Source: Stratiformator vulcanicus (GTDB lineage: Bacteria > Planctomycetota > Planctomycetia > Planctomycetales > Planctomycetaceae). From it: a DNA stretch of 64,000 nucleotides. Location: the NCBI RefSeq assembly GCF_007744515.1, contig NZ_CP036268.1, positions 634,482 through 698,481 on the forward strand. Direction: 5' to 3'. This document shows, piece by piece, positions 9,060 through 17,481 of this stretch (positions within the stretch are counted from its first letter, which is position 1; every line of letters begins with the position of its first letter). Both the position numbers and the translations under genes were made by a program. Below the pieces are notes generated by a model. It had not been told where the DNA came from, did no database searches, and saw nothing but the letters and a program-made list of their open reading frames with translations.

Positions 9060-9245
9060 ATGTCGTTCAACGAACTCGTCCGAATGCTGGAGCGAGAAGG
9101 CTTTCGAATCGTCAAAGAAAAAGGGTCCGTGCGATACTATGGCAAAGAGGATTGGGAAAAGCTGATTCGGGTCGACTATCATGGCTCTAAGCAGGTGCCA
9201 ACCGGCACATGCAATGCGATTCTCAAAGCGGCCGGACTGAAATAG
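9060..9245 (+). CDS. hicA: HicA-type mRNA interferase toxin
   Basis: A 61-residue protein of the HicA family, whose members fold like a double-stranded RNA-binding domain and cut mRNA in the absence of HicB. The ATG at 9060 follows AGGGAAG by about eight bases; a GTG at 9051 is too close to it. The typical order is seen: FNELVRMLEREGF, GSVRYYGKED, then YHGSKQVPTGTCNAILKAAGL, with the catalytic His kept (His44 in YHGSK). It lies between argH and hicB. The toxin-first order matches most hicAB loci. It may be active, but this is inferred from the kept His. Confidence 0.85.
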   Translation: MSFNELVRMLEREGFRIVKEKGSVRYYGKEDWEKLIRVDYHGSKQVPTGTCNAILKAAGLK

Positions 9246-9267
9246 AGAAGAATATCGGAAGAATACG

Positions 9268-9528
9268 ATGCTGAATTTGCCCTACAGCCTGATCGTCGAA
9301 GCAACGATCGACCCGGAGTTTTTCAGCTTTTATTCCCCAGATCTGGAAGGCTTTACCGGCGTGGGACATTCAATTGAGGACTGTCTCTATCGGGCTCGCC
9401 ATGGAATGAGAGATCACGTCGAAATGCTGCGTGAGAATGCGCTTCCCATTCCGGATGAAGCCTTGCAACCGACGGTACTGATTCAGAACGCATCCGGGGC
9501 CAGTCTCGCAGATGCGACTGCCGGTTGA
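9268..9528 (+). CDS. hicB: HicB-type antitoxin, short form
   Basis: An 86-residue HicB family protein: LPYSLIVEATIDPEFFSFYSPD, then GFTGVGHSIEDCLYRAR, the usual partial RNase H-like fold that binds and blocks HicA. Longer HicB proteins carry a C-terminal helix-turn-helix or ribbon-helix-helix domain; here only about 25 residues follow the fold, without a recognisable DNA-binding motif, so autoregulation may be absent or need another protein. It starts 22 bases after hicA, behind GGAAGAATACG. Its end overlaps the first ATG of truA. Confidence 0.85.
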   Translation: MLNLPYSLIVEATIDPEFFSFYSPDLEGFTGVGHSIEDCLYRARHGMRDHVEMLRENALPIPDEALQPTVLIQNASGASLADATAG

Positions 9529-10366
9529 TGCCGTGCGAAACATCCGCATTCGCCTCGCCTACGATGGCACCAACTACGCCGGGTGGCAGGTGCAGCCCGA
9601 TCAGCCGACGATTCAGCAGGCTGTTGAGACGGCGGTCTTCGAGTTAGCCGGCGAGCGGGTGTCGGTCTTCTCCTCCGGTCGCACCGATGCCGGGGTACAC
9701 GCGATCGGCCAAGTGGCCAACTTTCGCTTTGCCGGAACGCTGCCATTAAAGGCGTTTCAGCCGGGACTCAATCAGCATCTGCCCGATGACATCAGCGTAC
9801 TCGCGGCCGATCAGGTGCCGCTCGCCTTCCACTCCTCGTATTGGGCGGAGCGAAAAACGTATCGCTATCTCATCTACTTATCGCGAAGCCGACACCCGCT
9901 ATTGCGTTGTCGCGCATGGCAGGAACGCCGACGGGTCGACGCTGAGCAAATGAGCGAGGCGGCTGCGCTACTCGAAGGGACGCATGACTTCCGGTGCTTT
10001 GAAACACAGGGCTCGCCACGCTCCGATACGGTGCGGACGATCTACCGCTGTCGCGTGGCCCGGCTGCCGATGGCTGATATCTGGCAGACCTCCGACCTTG
10101 ACGATCAATCGCGGCCCGCCGATCTCGAGCCGATGCTCTTGGCGATCGAGGTCACCGGCAACGGCTTCCTCTACAATATGGTCCGGGCGATTGCCGGGAC
10201 CCTGGTCGACGTCGGGATCGGAAAGCAGGGCCCGGATCATGTCAGCCGACTCATCGCCTCAGGCGATCGGGCGCTGGCCGGCGCCACCGCGTCAGCCGAG
10301 GGTCTCTACCTCGTCAGAGTCGAGTACGACGAAGCCAGGATCGAGCGTGAGCTTCGGTCAGAATAG
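9512..10366 (+). CDS. truA: tRNA pseudouridine(38-40) synthase
   Basis: TruA converts uridines 38-40 of the tRNA anticodon stem-loop to pseudouridine. The catalytic Asp is visible in SSGRTDAGVHA (Asp59), and the N-terminal LAYDGTNYAGWQVQPD and C-terminal GNGFLYNMVRAIAGTLVDVG blocks are typical. Length is normal at 284 residues. The ATG at 9512 overlaps hicB by 17 bases; a GTG at 9533 gives an N-terminus (MRNIRIRLAYDG) closer to the family consensus and may be the true start. Neither has a strong ribosome site, which fits translational coupling to hicB. Confidence 0.95.
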   Translation: MRLPVDAVRNIRIRLAYDGTNYAGWQVQPDQPTIQQAVETAVFELAGERVSVFSSGRTDAGVHAIGQVANFRFAGTLPLKAFQPGLNQHLPDDISVLAADQVPLAFHSSYWAERKTYRYLIYLSRSRHPLLRCRAWQERRRVDAEQMSEAAALLEGTHDFRCFETQGSPRSDTVRTIYRCRVARLPMADIWQTSDLDDQSRPADLEPMLLAIEVTGNGFLYNMVRAIAGTLVDVGIGKQGPDHVSRLIASGDRALAGATASAEGLYLVRVEYDEARIERELRSE

Positions 10367-10420
10367 GATTTTGGTATCCCAGGTCTGTTGGGAATAGCCG
10401 ACTTCAGGAGGCAATGGCCT

Positions 10421-11371
10421 TTAGAACTGGACCTGTTCGCCGTCGTTGCGAACGAGCAGTCGCCGCCAGACGTTTCGATCCATGTTCACGTTCATCGGGC
10501 GTACCGAAGCATCGCCCAGGGCGACAATGATCACGTTCTGGTGCCAGGAGCCGAAGCTGAATGCCGTCTGTCCCGAGCCCGGATACGTGATCTGAGATCC
10601 GCCGCCTTGCGAAAAGCTTCCGCAGCAGTTGTAACCGTCTCCCCAGAATCCGACGAGTGATTCGGCCAGCAGCACGGTATTGGTTTCACCGTCACTGATG
10701 TCCCGGAACTGCGTCGCGCTGTTCTGACCGAAAATGCCCCCTTCGTAATCGGGGTTACCGTCGCCATCGACGTCGTTAATTCGTTGGCCGGCGCTTCCGA
10801 TATAGTTCGAATAGCCGAAATCGTTCGGCGCAATCGGAGACATCGACAGAGCGGCGCTCGGGCAGACATAGCTCTCCATTTTGAAGCGCATGGCTTGCCG
10901 GTTTGAAGCAGTGAAGCGGTCCTGGTAGTAGGGGATCGCGTAATTGATCAGGTTCTGGGTGTTCTGCTGACCCATCTCGGGCAGGATCGATGCGTGCCAG
11001 CCCCAAAATTGTGAGACATCCCGGTTTCGCGTGTCTGAGGGGCTCTGTAACACCACCGGCTGGGCTTGATACATCACCGGCTCGCCGAATGTCGCGACCT
11101 GAAACGGTGCGACCATCTGGACCATCGCGCTGCCGGAGCCGTCATCCACAGGGAATAAGTTTTCGACCCAACCCGGCGGGAAGACATTCCAGGAACCCAC
11201 ATACTGGTGATGGGCCAAGGCGATTTGGCGAATGTTGTTCTGGCACTGCGTCTTGCGGGCAGATTCTCTCGCACTCATCACTGCCGGGAGCAGCAAAGAG
11301 ACCAAGAGTGCGATGATAGCGATCACCACGAGTAATTCGACAAGCGTGAAACCGTGACGGCGAACTGTCAT
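10421..11371 (-). CDS. DUF1559 protein with prepilin-type N-terminus
   Basis: A 316-residue member of the DUF1559 family, which is greatly expanded in Planctomycetes. The N-terminus [20 protein letters not shown] is a type IV prepilin cleavage site with Glu5 and a hydrophobic helix. It is followed by the usual [20 protein letters not shown] and ALAHHQY elements. The C-terminal H-x9-DG motif of the family is modified: [17 protein letters not shown] has Asp-Ala instead of Asp-Gly. Members are thought to form or decorate pilus-like or surface structures; the function is not settled. The ATG at 11371 is preferred to a TTG one codon upstream. It converges on truA. Confidence 0.85.
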   Translation of the reverse strand: MTVRRHGFTLVELLVVIAIIALLVSLLLPAVMSARESARKTQCQNNIRQIALAHHQYVGSWNVFPPGWVENLFPVDDGSGSAMVQMVAPFQVATFGEPVMYQAQPVVLQSPSDTRNRDVSQFWGWHASILPEMGQQNTQNLINYAIPYYQDRFTASNRQAMRFKMESYVCPSAALSMSPIAPNDFGYSNYIGSAGQRINDVDGDGNPDYEGGIFGQNSATQFRDISDGETNTVLLAESLVGFWGDGYNCCGSFSQGGGSQITYPGSGQTAFSFGSWHQNVIIVALGDASVRPMNVNMDRNVWRRLLVRNDGEQVQF

Positions 11372-11461
11372 CAATCAATCCGATGAAAGTGCGTTGGGCG
11401 GACCGCACGACGACTTCGCCGCGGGATAGGGGGTGAACGTATCTGAACAATGGCGTACCCG

Positions 11462-11492
11462 ATTGTACGCGTCGACACAAGATTTGGGTCAA
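11462..11492 (-). promoter_or_regulatory. candidate sigma-70 type promoter for the DUF1559 gene
   Basis: On the minus strand TTGACC (11487-11492) and TACAAT (11462-11467) stand 19 bases apart, about 80 bases before the start codon. Two imperfect copies of a GTACG-TCG-CACAA element overlap it (11465-11480 and 11500-11514). The spacing is longer than the ideal 17, so this is a weak prediction. Confidence 0.3.
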
Positions 11493-11514
11493 AAATTCTG
11501 TACGTCGGCACAAA

Positions 11515-13149
11515 TCAACTGGTTACTCCGGGAATTTCTTCGCCGTGAGGCGGGAGCTTAACGACTTGGACGCCGGTCACTTCGGCATGTTCGCCGATCT
11601 CCTTGACCGCTTCGGCCGGCGGTGCGCTGTCGACATTCAGGATCGCAACACTGTCACCGCCCGGCGTTGCCTGTTTCCGACCCAGCGACATATTAGCGAT
11701 GTTGACATCGTGCTTGCCGAGGACGGAGCCAACGAACCCGATCAGCCCCGGTACGTCTCGGTGGTGATAAATCAGCAATGTCCCGTCGAGAAACGAATCG
11801 AGCGTAAAGTCACCGAGCCGGATCAATCGCAGGTACTGGCGACCGAGCATCGTACCATCGGCGCTCAACTCGCCCTGATCGGTTTCAACGGTCACGCCGA
11901 CGCGGGTCGCGAAGTCACCCGGGTCTTTGCGGCTCGTCTCGACCAACTCGATGCCGCGTTCCCGCGCGAGCATGTCGGCATTGACGATATTGACCGGGTC
12001 CTGCAGGGCATCCTTGAGCAAACCGCAGGCGAATGCGCTTGTGATCAGCTTGTACTTCTTGGACGCGGCTTCGCCGCGATATGTCAGCGTGGCCCGCTTC
12101 ATATTGCGGCCCTTGTTGAGTTGGGCGATCAGCAATCCGAGGCGGTAGCCCAGTTCGAGGTACACCTTCGTGTCCGCCATCTCCGCGCCGGAGACCGCCG
12201 CGGTATTGACCGCTTGCCGAATCTCGCCGCGGGTGAGATAGCCGACCATCAGTTCGGCCGCTTCCAAGGCAACCAGTTCCTGCGCTTCGTCGGTTGAGGC
12301 CCCTAAGTGAGGCGTCAACAGAGCATTGTCGATGGTGCGTAATCGGAAGTCTTCCGGCGGCGGTTCCGACGTAAACACGTCAAGCGCCGCGGCGGCGACC
12401 TTGCCGCTCTCCAGGGCATCGGCGAGAGCATCTTCATCGATGATTCCACCACGAGCGCAGTTGACCAGCCGGACGCCCGGCTTGGCTTTCTCAAGCATTT
12501 CGGCATCGATCAAGCCGCGGGTCTCGTCGGTCAGCGGCGTGTGGACCGTGATGTAGTCAGCCTGCGGCACGAGGTCCGCGACGTTGGAGCAGAATTCGAT
12601 CCCATGCTCGGCGGCCTTTTCTGCCGTGAGGAACGGATCGTAGCCGATCACGTTCATTTCCATCGCGATGGCTCGCTTCGCCACCGCAAGGCCGATCCGG
12701 CCCAATCCGATAATTCCGAGCGTCTTGCCCGCCATTTGCGAGCCGGTGAACTTCTTGCGGTCCCAGCCGCCGCCTTTCATCGTCGTGGCTGCGGGAACCG
12801 TGTTGCGGCTCATCGCGTACATCAGCGCGAGGGTTTGCTCCGCCGTGCTGATCGTATTCCCCGCCGGGGTGTTCATCACGACGATGCCCTGACGGGTCGC
12901 CGTCGGCAGATCGACATTGTCGACACCCACACCGGCCCGGGCGACCGCTTTAAGCCGGGGCTGTCCATCGAGGACTTCGGCGGTCAGCTTCGTCCCGCTG
13001 CGAATGATGATGCCGTCGAAGTTTTTCAACTCTTCGCGAACCTGCTCGGGCGAGAGGTCCGTATTGACGACGACCTCAATGCCCGGGGTCTTCTCCAGAA
13101 TTTCGATTCCGGCGGGAGAGAGTTTGTCACTAATCAGCACGCGGGGCAT
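11515..13149 (-). CDS. serA: D-3-phosphoglycerate dehydrogenase, long form with ACT domain
   Basis: The 544-residue enzyme oxidises 3-phosphoglycerate to 3-phosphohydroxypyruvate with NAD+, the first step of serine synthesis. The NAD-binding motif GLGRIG is at residues 148-153 in TLGIIGLGRIGLAVAKRA. The catalytic Arg (NCARGGIIDE) and His (TPHLGASTDEAQ) blocks follow. After the catalytic half, an intervening domain (~320-460) and a C-terminal ACT domain (~470-544, LLIYHHRDVPGLIGFVG) match the long form, where serine can inhibit allosterically. The ATG at 13149 follows GAGGGA. It lies upstream of the DUF1559 gene on the same strand, separated by the latter's own candidate promoter. Confidence 0.96.
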   Translation of the reverse strand: MPRVLISDKLSPAGIEILEKTPGIEVVVNTDLSPEQVREELKNFDGIIIRSGTKLTAEVLDGQPRLKAVARAGVGVDNVDLPTATRQGIVVMNTPAGNTISTAEQTLALMYAMSRNTVPAATTMKGGGWDRKKFTGSQMAGKTLGIIGLGRIGLAVAKRAIAMEMNVIGYDPFLTAEKAAEHGIEFCSNVADLVPQADYITVHTPLTDETRGLIDAEMLEKAKPGVRLVNCARGGIIDEDALADALESGKVAAAALDVFTSEPPPEDFRLRTIDNALLTPHLGASTDEAQELVALEAAELMVGYLTRGEIRQAVNTAAVSGAEMADTKVYLELGYRLGLLIAQLNKGRNMKRATLTYRGEAASKKYKLITSAFACGLLKDALQDPVNIVNADMLARERGIELVETSRKDPGDFATRVGVTVETDQGELSADGTMLGRQYLRLIRLGDFTLDSFLDGTLLIYHHRDVPGLIGFVGSVLGKHDVNIANMSLGRKQATPGGDSVAILNVDSAPPAEAVKEIGEHAEVTGVQVVKLPPHGEEIPGVTS

Positions 13150-13348
13150 TTCGATCCCTCAGTCCAAATTCAGTCGAGAACGCATCGAACGGTCGATCGG
13201 GGCGCGCGGTTCGCTCGCGCTTCGGATCGCCAATATCGACAGGATAAAGGGACTTCGGCAAAGAGAGAAGCAACCCGACCACCGGTGCGTCGTTCTCGCC
13301 CGAAACTTCGGTGGTCAGCCGCATTCGCAAGGCGGTTTGCCGGTGCCG

Positions 13349-14281
13349 CTATCGACGGATCGGGGCGGCGCTACCATTTTCGAACGGGACAACCGTCGGT
13401 CCGAACTCGAGACCGGGGCCGAACATCTGGCGGGGCGCCTCGGGATTCGTAGGCGGAACTTGGTACGCGCCTCCGTTAAACGTTCCGCCAGTCGGCGTGA
13501 TTTCGGGGCGGTCGGCGATCGGGCCGCTCGGAGTGGCCGGCGGGGGCAAATTCTCGACTGCTTTTCCAGCCCCCGTTCCGTTGAGCGCGTTCCAAGTCGC
13601 CGGTGGGGCCGTGACATACTGCACGGGTCGGCTCGAGGCCATTTGTGAGGAGACGCCCGTTTTGACCCCGTTCAGGCGGGCCATCACGGCGGGCTGATTC
13701 CAGTCATACGCCAACGATTGTCGATAGAGCGAGGCCGCTTGTGCGGGCCTGCCGGTGTCTTCGTACAAACCCCCGAGCTGTGCCAACGCGATCGGATGAT
13801 TCGGGCGGATTGCGACTGCCTGGCGCAGCGTTGCCTCGGCCCCGGTGATGTCGCCCATCTGCTGTTGCAGCCAAGCCATTTCGATCAGCGGCTGCGGTGA
13901 CGACGGGTCGGCCGATCGCCATGAATGGACCAAATCAACCGCTTCGTTCATTCGACCCTGGTCCGCCAGCGTCGACGCGAGTCCGTGATACGATGGCTGA
14001 TGCTTCGGGTCCTTTGACAAAGCCTGTCGGTAAAAGGCTTCGGCTCCGGACTTGTCGCCAAGCTTTTGGCTGGCGGAAGCAACGTTGTGCAGATAATCGA
14101 CGTTCGCGGGATCGTCCACGGCGGCGCGACGGAATTCATCGCGCGCGGCAATATAATTGCCGGACGAATAATGGGCTTTGCCCGATTCGTTGAGCGCCCA
14201 CGCATTGAGCTGATTGCAGCCCGATACGCAGGTGGTCAGAATCAGGACAGCGCAGCAAACGGCGGGGCCGAGAGGGCGCAC
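13349..14281 (-). CDS. TPR-repeat lipoprotein
   Basis: The 310-residue product is assigned to a GTG at 14281 because GGAGGAGG lies six bases upstream; the frame is open to 14320 but starts there with TTG. The N-terminus is a lipoprotein signal (AVLILTTCVSGC, lipid-bearing Cys near residue 21). About five tetratricopeptide repeats follow (GKAHYSSGNYIAARDEFRRA, then QKLGDKSGAEAFYRQALSKD, QQMGDITGAEATLRQAV, YEDTGRPAQAASLYRQSLAY). The last ~110 residues are Pro/Gly-rich and look disordered. It resembles NlpI/PilF-type lipoproteins that scaffold envelope complexes, but no specific partner can be read. The 200 bases to serA hold no other gene. Confidence 0.75.
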   Translation of the reverse strand: MRPLGPAVCCAVLILTTCVSGCNQLNAWALNESGKAHYSSGNYIAARDEFRRAAVDDPANVDYLHNVASASQKLGDKSGAEAFYRQALSKDPKHQPSYHGLASTLADQGRMNEAVDLVHSWRSADPSSPQPLIEMAWLQQQMGDITGAEATLRQAVAIRPNHPIALAQLGGLYEDTGRPAQAASLYRQSLAYDWNQPAVMARLNGVKTGVSSQMASSRPVQYVTAPPATWNALNGTGAGKAVENLPPPATPSGPIADRPEITPTGGTFNGGAYQVPPTNPEAPRQMFGPGLEFGPTVVPFENGSAAPIRR

Positions 14282-14479
14282 GGGGAGCCTCCTCCGGTGT
14301 GGGTCAAACGGGTAACTCAATGGTCGATGCGGGTCGGGGTGACCATTGAATCCGCGGCGTTCTAGTTGTCCGCCCCAATCGCCTCAACCCGAATCCCGGT
14401 GACGGCGATACACTGCGGCGCTCGCACTTCGTCTTTCGGCATTGAATGTCAGTTTTAGATTATTGAGCAGTGATGGCAG

Positions 14480-15208
14480 ATGAGCATGGCAGACGAGAAA
14501 TTTGAACCGGGCTCGATGAACGGTCACCGCGCCGTCGTGCTGGTCAGTGGCGGGCTCGATTCGGCGACCGTGCTGGCGATGGCGAAACAAGCCGGCTTCG
14601 ATGTCTTTGCTCTGTCGTTCGATTACGGGCAGCGACACCGCTTTGAACTTGAAGCGGCCGAGAAAGTCTGCCGGTCAATGGGGGCATCGCGACATGTCAC
14701 GCTGTCGCTCGACCTCCGTGCGTTCGGCGGCTCAGCACTGACTGCCGATATCGATGTGCCGAAAGACCGCGCCGATGACGAGATGGAGGCAGGCATCCCG
14801 ATCACCTACGTCCCGGCTCGCAATACCGTTTTCTTATCATTAGCCCTCGGATGGGCCGAGTCGCTCGACGCGTCCGACATCTTTATTGGTGTCAACGCCG
14901 TCGATTATAGCGGCTACCCCGACTGCCGAACGGAGTTCATTCAGGCGTTTGAGCAAACGGCGAACCTCGCTACGAAGTCAGGCGTCGAAGGATCGGCCCA
15001 CTGGAATATCCACACTCCGCTGATCGAACTGACGAAAGCGGAGATCATCCGCGAGGGCGTGGCATTGGGGGTCGATTTCTCGCTGACGCACAGTTGCTAC
15101 GACCCGGACAAAACAGGGCGCGCCTGCGGACATTGTGATTCGTGTATCCTTCGACGGCGAGGCTTCGAGAGCGCCGGCGTCCCCGATCCGACGCCGTACG
15201 TCGATTGA
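14480..15208 (+). CDS. queC: 7-cyano-7-deazaguanine synthase
   Basis: QueC turns 7-carboxy-7-deazaguanine into preQ0 with ATP and ammonia in the queuosine pathway. The PP-loop SGGLDS is at residues 23-28, followed by [11 protein letters not shown]. The zinc ligands are the Cys of HSCYDP and the [11 protein letters not shown] cluster near the C-terminus. The 242-residue length is normal. Two in-frame ATGs, at 14480 and 14486, are both possible. queE follows after eight bases. The 160-base leader showed no recognisable preQ1 riboswitch. Confidence 0.96.
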   Translation: MSMADEKFEPGSMNGHRAVVLVSGGLDSATVLAMAKQAGFDVFALSFDYGQRHRFELEAAEKVCRSMGASRHVTLSLDLRAFGGSALTADIDVPKDRADDEMEAGIPITYVPARNTVFLSLALGWAESLDASDIFIGVNAVDYSGYPDCRTEFIQAFEQTANLATKSGVEGSAHWNIHTPLIELTKAEIIREGVALGVDFSLTHSCYDPDKTGRACGHCDSCILRRRGFESAGVPDPTPYVD

Positions 15209-15216
15209 CCGCTGAT

Positions 15217-15927
15217 ATGTTCGTCTCCGAAATCTTCCATTCGATACAAGGTGAAGGCGGCCTCGCGGGGACGCCTTCCGTGTTCGTTCGCACGAGCGGC
15301 TGCAACCTTCGCTGCTGGTTTTGCGATACGCCTTACACGTCGTGGAACCCCGAAGGGTGGCACGAAGAGTGGCAATCCGTGTTGGACAAAGCCCTCTCAT
15401 TTGAGTGCGAGCACGTTGTCGTCACCGGCGGCGAACCGCTGTTGCAGCCTGATGTCGTCCCACTGACGAAAGCCCTGAGCGAAGCCGGTCGACACATCAC
15501 AATCGAGACCGCCGGGACGGTTGATCGAGACGTCGCAGCCGACCTGATGTCAATCAGCCCGAAGCTGGAAAACTCGAACCCGCATCGAGATCGTCCGGTC
15601 GAACAAGACGCAAAGCTGCGGCGGCGCTGGTCGGACCGGCACGATCGAATCCGCAACCGGCCCGACGTAATTACACGCTTCATTTCCGACTACGGGTACC
15701 AATTGAAGTTCGTTGTCGATCAACCGACCGATCTCGACGACGTCGAACATTGGTTGACGCAGCACCCGAGCGCTAAGAGGGAGCACGTCTATTTGATGCC
15801 GCAGGCTCGGTCGGAAGACGAACTCGCCGATCGCAGCGACTGGCTTATCGAAGCCGCGGCGGTGCGAGGCTATCAATTCTCACCACGGCTGCACGTCGAA
15901 TGGTGGGGCAACGTGCGGGGGCGTTAG
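15217..15927 (+). CDS. queE: 7-carboxy-7-deazaguanine synthase, radical SAM
   Basis: QueE rearranges 6-carboxytetrahydropterin to 7-carboxy-7-deazaguanine, the step before QueC. The ATG at 15217 (MFVSEIFHSIQGEG) is chosen over upstream codons because it gives the family N-terminus exactly. The radical SAM cluster motif CNLRCWFC has Cys29, Cys33 and Cys36, and VVTGGEPLLQ is the typical SAM-binding block. At 236 residues it is of normal length, with an insert rich in Arg and Asp around residues 115-150. The gene is coupled to queC. queD and folE are not in the window. Its end overlaps the convergent nucleotidyltransferase-fold gene by four bases. Confidence 0.94.
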   Translation: MFVSEIFHSIQGEGGLAGTPSVFVRTSGCNLRCWFCDTPYTSWNPEGWHEEWQSVLDKALSFECEHVVVTGGEPLLQPDVVPLTKALSEAGRHITIETAGTVDRDVAADLMSISPKLENSNPHRDRPVEQDAKLRRRWSDRHDRIRNRPDVITRFISDYGYQLKFVVDQPTDLDDVEHWLTQHPSAKREHVYLMPQARSEDELADRSDWLIEAAAVRGYQFSPRLHVEWWGNVRGR

Positions 15928-16574
15928 CGGATTTCTCTTTCGTCGTCAGGCACGGAGTGATAGCCGTCCCACAGTTCGAGAAATTTCGCTCGGACGTATG
16001 GATCAAGGGCTTCGGCCAATGTTCGGTCGAGTTTCAGGTATCGGATTAGTTCCTGCACGTCGGCCAAGTCACGCATGCGGCCCGCAGCCGAAATTCCTGA
16101 AGCCAACTTCAACTCGATCAGCCTCGGCAGAGACACAACCTGCAGATCGCCCCGTTTTTCGGAGACCGAAGAAGGGGTGGGAAAGACAACCGGCTTCGGC
16201 TTACCGTCGCCTGGATAGTCGCCACTCGTAATGAATTCAATTTTAACTTTTGTGTGGGTGTCGCGAAGATGCTTACTCATTTCGAAGGGTGGCAAGTATC
16301 CGCGGCCCCTAAGTGCCTCGTGGATTCGTCGTCGATCCTCTTTCGTCACGAGCAGGTCGACATCCTCGGTAAAGCGTCGATACCCGTGGTAAAACAGAGC
16401 CATCCCACCGATGACGGCATAGTCGATCTTCAACTCATCCAACCGCGTCGCAATCCGTTTCAATGTTTCATGCACGCGGCCCTTGCCGTCGAGAAAGAGG
16501 CTTCCTTCGCTCAAGGCGGTCTCCAGGTCGGCGTCGAGTTCGGCGCTGAAGTCGGTAGCGGCGGTAGCAGACAT
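15924..16574 (-). CDS. nucleotidyltransferase-fold protein (AbiEii/MNT-like)
   Basis: The 216-residue protein has the start of a polymerase-beta type nucleotidyltransferase fold: IDYAVIGGMALFYHG (Gly56-Gly57) followed by RFTEDVDLLV (Asp71, Asp73), the usual GG...DxD pattern for metal and NTP binding. Later parts (VVSLPRLIELKLASG, RDLADVQELIR) match the helical C-terminal half of AbiEii-like and DUF6036-like proteins. These often serve as toxins in toxin-antitoxin or abortive infection systems, with a partner next door. No partner gene is present here: its neighbours are queE (convergent) and a DUF1508 gene (divergent). The ATG at 16574 follows AGGAGAAGCCG. The function is unproven. Confidence 0.7.
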   Translation of the reverse strand: MSATAATDFSAELDADLETALSEGSLFLDGKGRVHETLKRIATRLDELKIDYAVIGGMALFYHGYRRFTEDVDLLVTKEDRRRIHEALRGRGYLPPFEMSKHLRDTHTKVKIEFITSGDYPGDGKPKPVVFPTPSSVSEKRGDLQVVSLPRLIELKLASGISAAGRMRDLADVQELIRYLKLDRTLAEALDPYVRAKFLELWDGYHSVPDDEREIR

Positions 16575-16824
16575 CGGCTTCTCCTGATCGCGTCGACGGA
16601 TTGAATTCTATCACTGCCGACAACGTGATCGCCAGATAGAGTTGGCAGTGCTCCACGGTCGTTCGGAATTCTCTCCCGACGCATCTTGCTTCGTTATTTT
16701 CTGAATGGAATGCTTCAAATGACTGCCATAGCAGTTGGTCTATAGATCGGGCCTCAGTAGGCTATGCCGATCAGCGCCCGCGCGGGTGCACTATCACGGA
16801 GGTCTTTTTGGGGGAGACCGCACG

Positions 16825-17073
16825 ATGCCTGCTGGAAAATTTGAAGTATTCTCGGACAAAAAAGGTGAGTTCCGTTGGCGGCTGAAGGCCAGCAACGGCC
16901 GGCAAATCGCCAGTTCGGGCGAAGGCTACAAGGAAAAGAAAGACTGCATGAAGGGAATCGCTTCACTGCAGAAGAACGCACCCGAAGCGAAGATCATTGA
17001 AATGGATCCGCCGGAAGCTCCGAAGAAGACCGTTAAAAAGAAGGCGGCCAAGAAGAAGTCCGCTAAGAAGTAA
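16825..17073 (+). CDS. DUF1508 (YegP-like) protein with lysine-rich tail
   Basis: The 82-residue protein begins at the ATG at 16825 behind GGGGGAGA. Residues 1-57 are one DUF1508/YegP unit: GKFEVFSDKKGEFRWRLKAS, then NGRQIASSGEGYKEKKDC and GIASLQKNAPEAKI. Family members are small cytoplasmic proteins, often with two such units, and are of unclear role. After residue 60 the sequence turns into an Ala/Lys-rich tail (KKTVKKKAAKKKSAKK) like the C-termini of histone H1-like bacterial proteins, which suggests binding to nucleic acid. It is a single gene between its own leader and a terminator. Confidence 0.8.
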   Translation: MPAGKFEVFSDKKGEFRWRLKASNGRQIASSGEGYKEKKDCMKGIASLQKNAPEAKIIEMDPPEAPKKTVKKKAAKKKSAKK

Positions 17074-17164
17074 TTCTGACGACACGACGGGAGCGCAACC
17101 GCGCGGTTCTCATTCGCGAATCGCTTTTGAACTCCTTGTAAAATTTTCAATAGCGTGATGATGC

Positions 17165-17192
17165 GAAGGCGGGTCGAATTCGGCCCGCCTTC
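17165..17192 (+). terminator. terminator after the DUF1508 gene
   Basis: GAAGGCGGG (17165-17173) pairs perfectly with CCCGCCTTC (17184-17192) around a 10-base loop, and TTCGTTGCG follows. It is 90 bases past the stop codon. The rest of the gap to 17481 (about 290 bases) holds no gene or RNA that I can recognise; it should contain the marR promoter. Confidence 0.6.
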
Positions 17193-17481
17193 TTCGTTGC
17201 GCTCTGCTGTTTTTGCGGTACGCCTATCGGGTCGTCCGACTCACTCGGCACCGATTTTCTCAAATGTGCTTGGTCGATTCGCCTCGCTAGAGGTGGTTCC
17301 GAGATGACCACCGAGCGGTAATCGTTCAAAGTCCCCCAAATTACTTCACCGTTAAATCCGGGGAAATCGGCAATATCGCTTCAGGCGCGAACTCTCGTCA
17401 GCCGAATAAACAGTCGGGAAGAGGGGTTGTCGCAGCGACGACACCCGACTGTGACGAGCCGTAATGAAGTGGAGACGTTTG

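Noticed and set aside
10373-10399. Imperfect hairpin between truA and the DUF1559 gene
   Set aside because: Pairing needs two bulges and there is no U-tract, so a terminator call is not supported.
12541-13452. Open frame of about 300 codons opposite serA
   Set aside because: serA is unmistakable on the other strand, and the translated product has no recognisable feature or ribosome site.
14321-14479. Possible preQ1 riboswitch before queC
   Set aside because: I found no stem plus A-rich tail pattern of a known preQ1 class.
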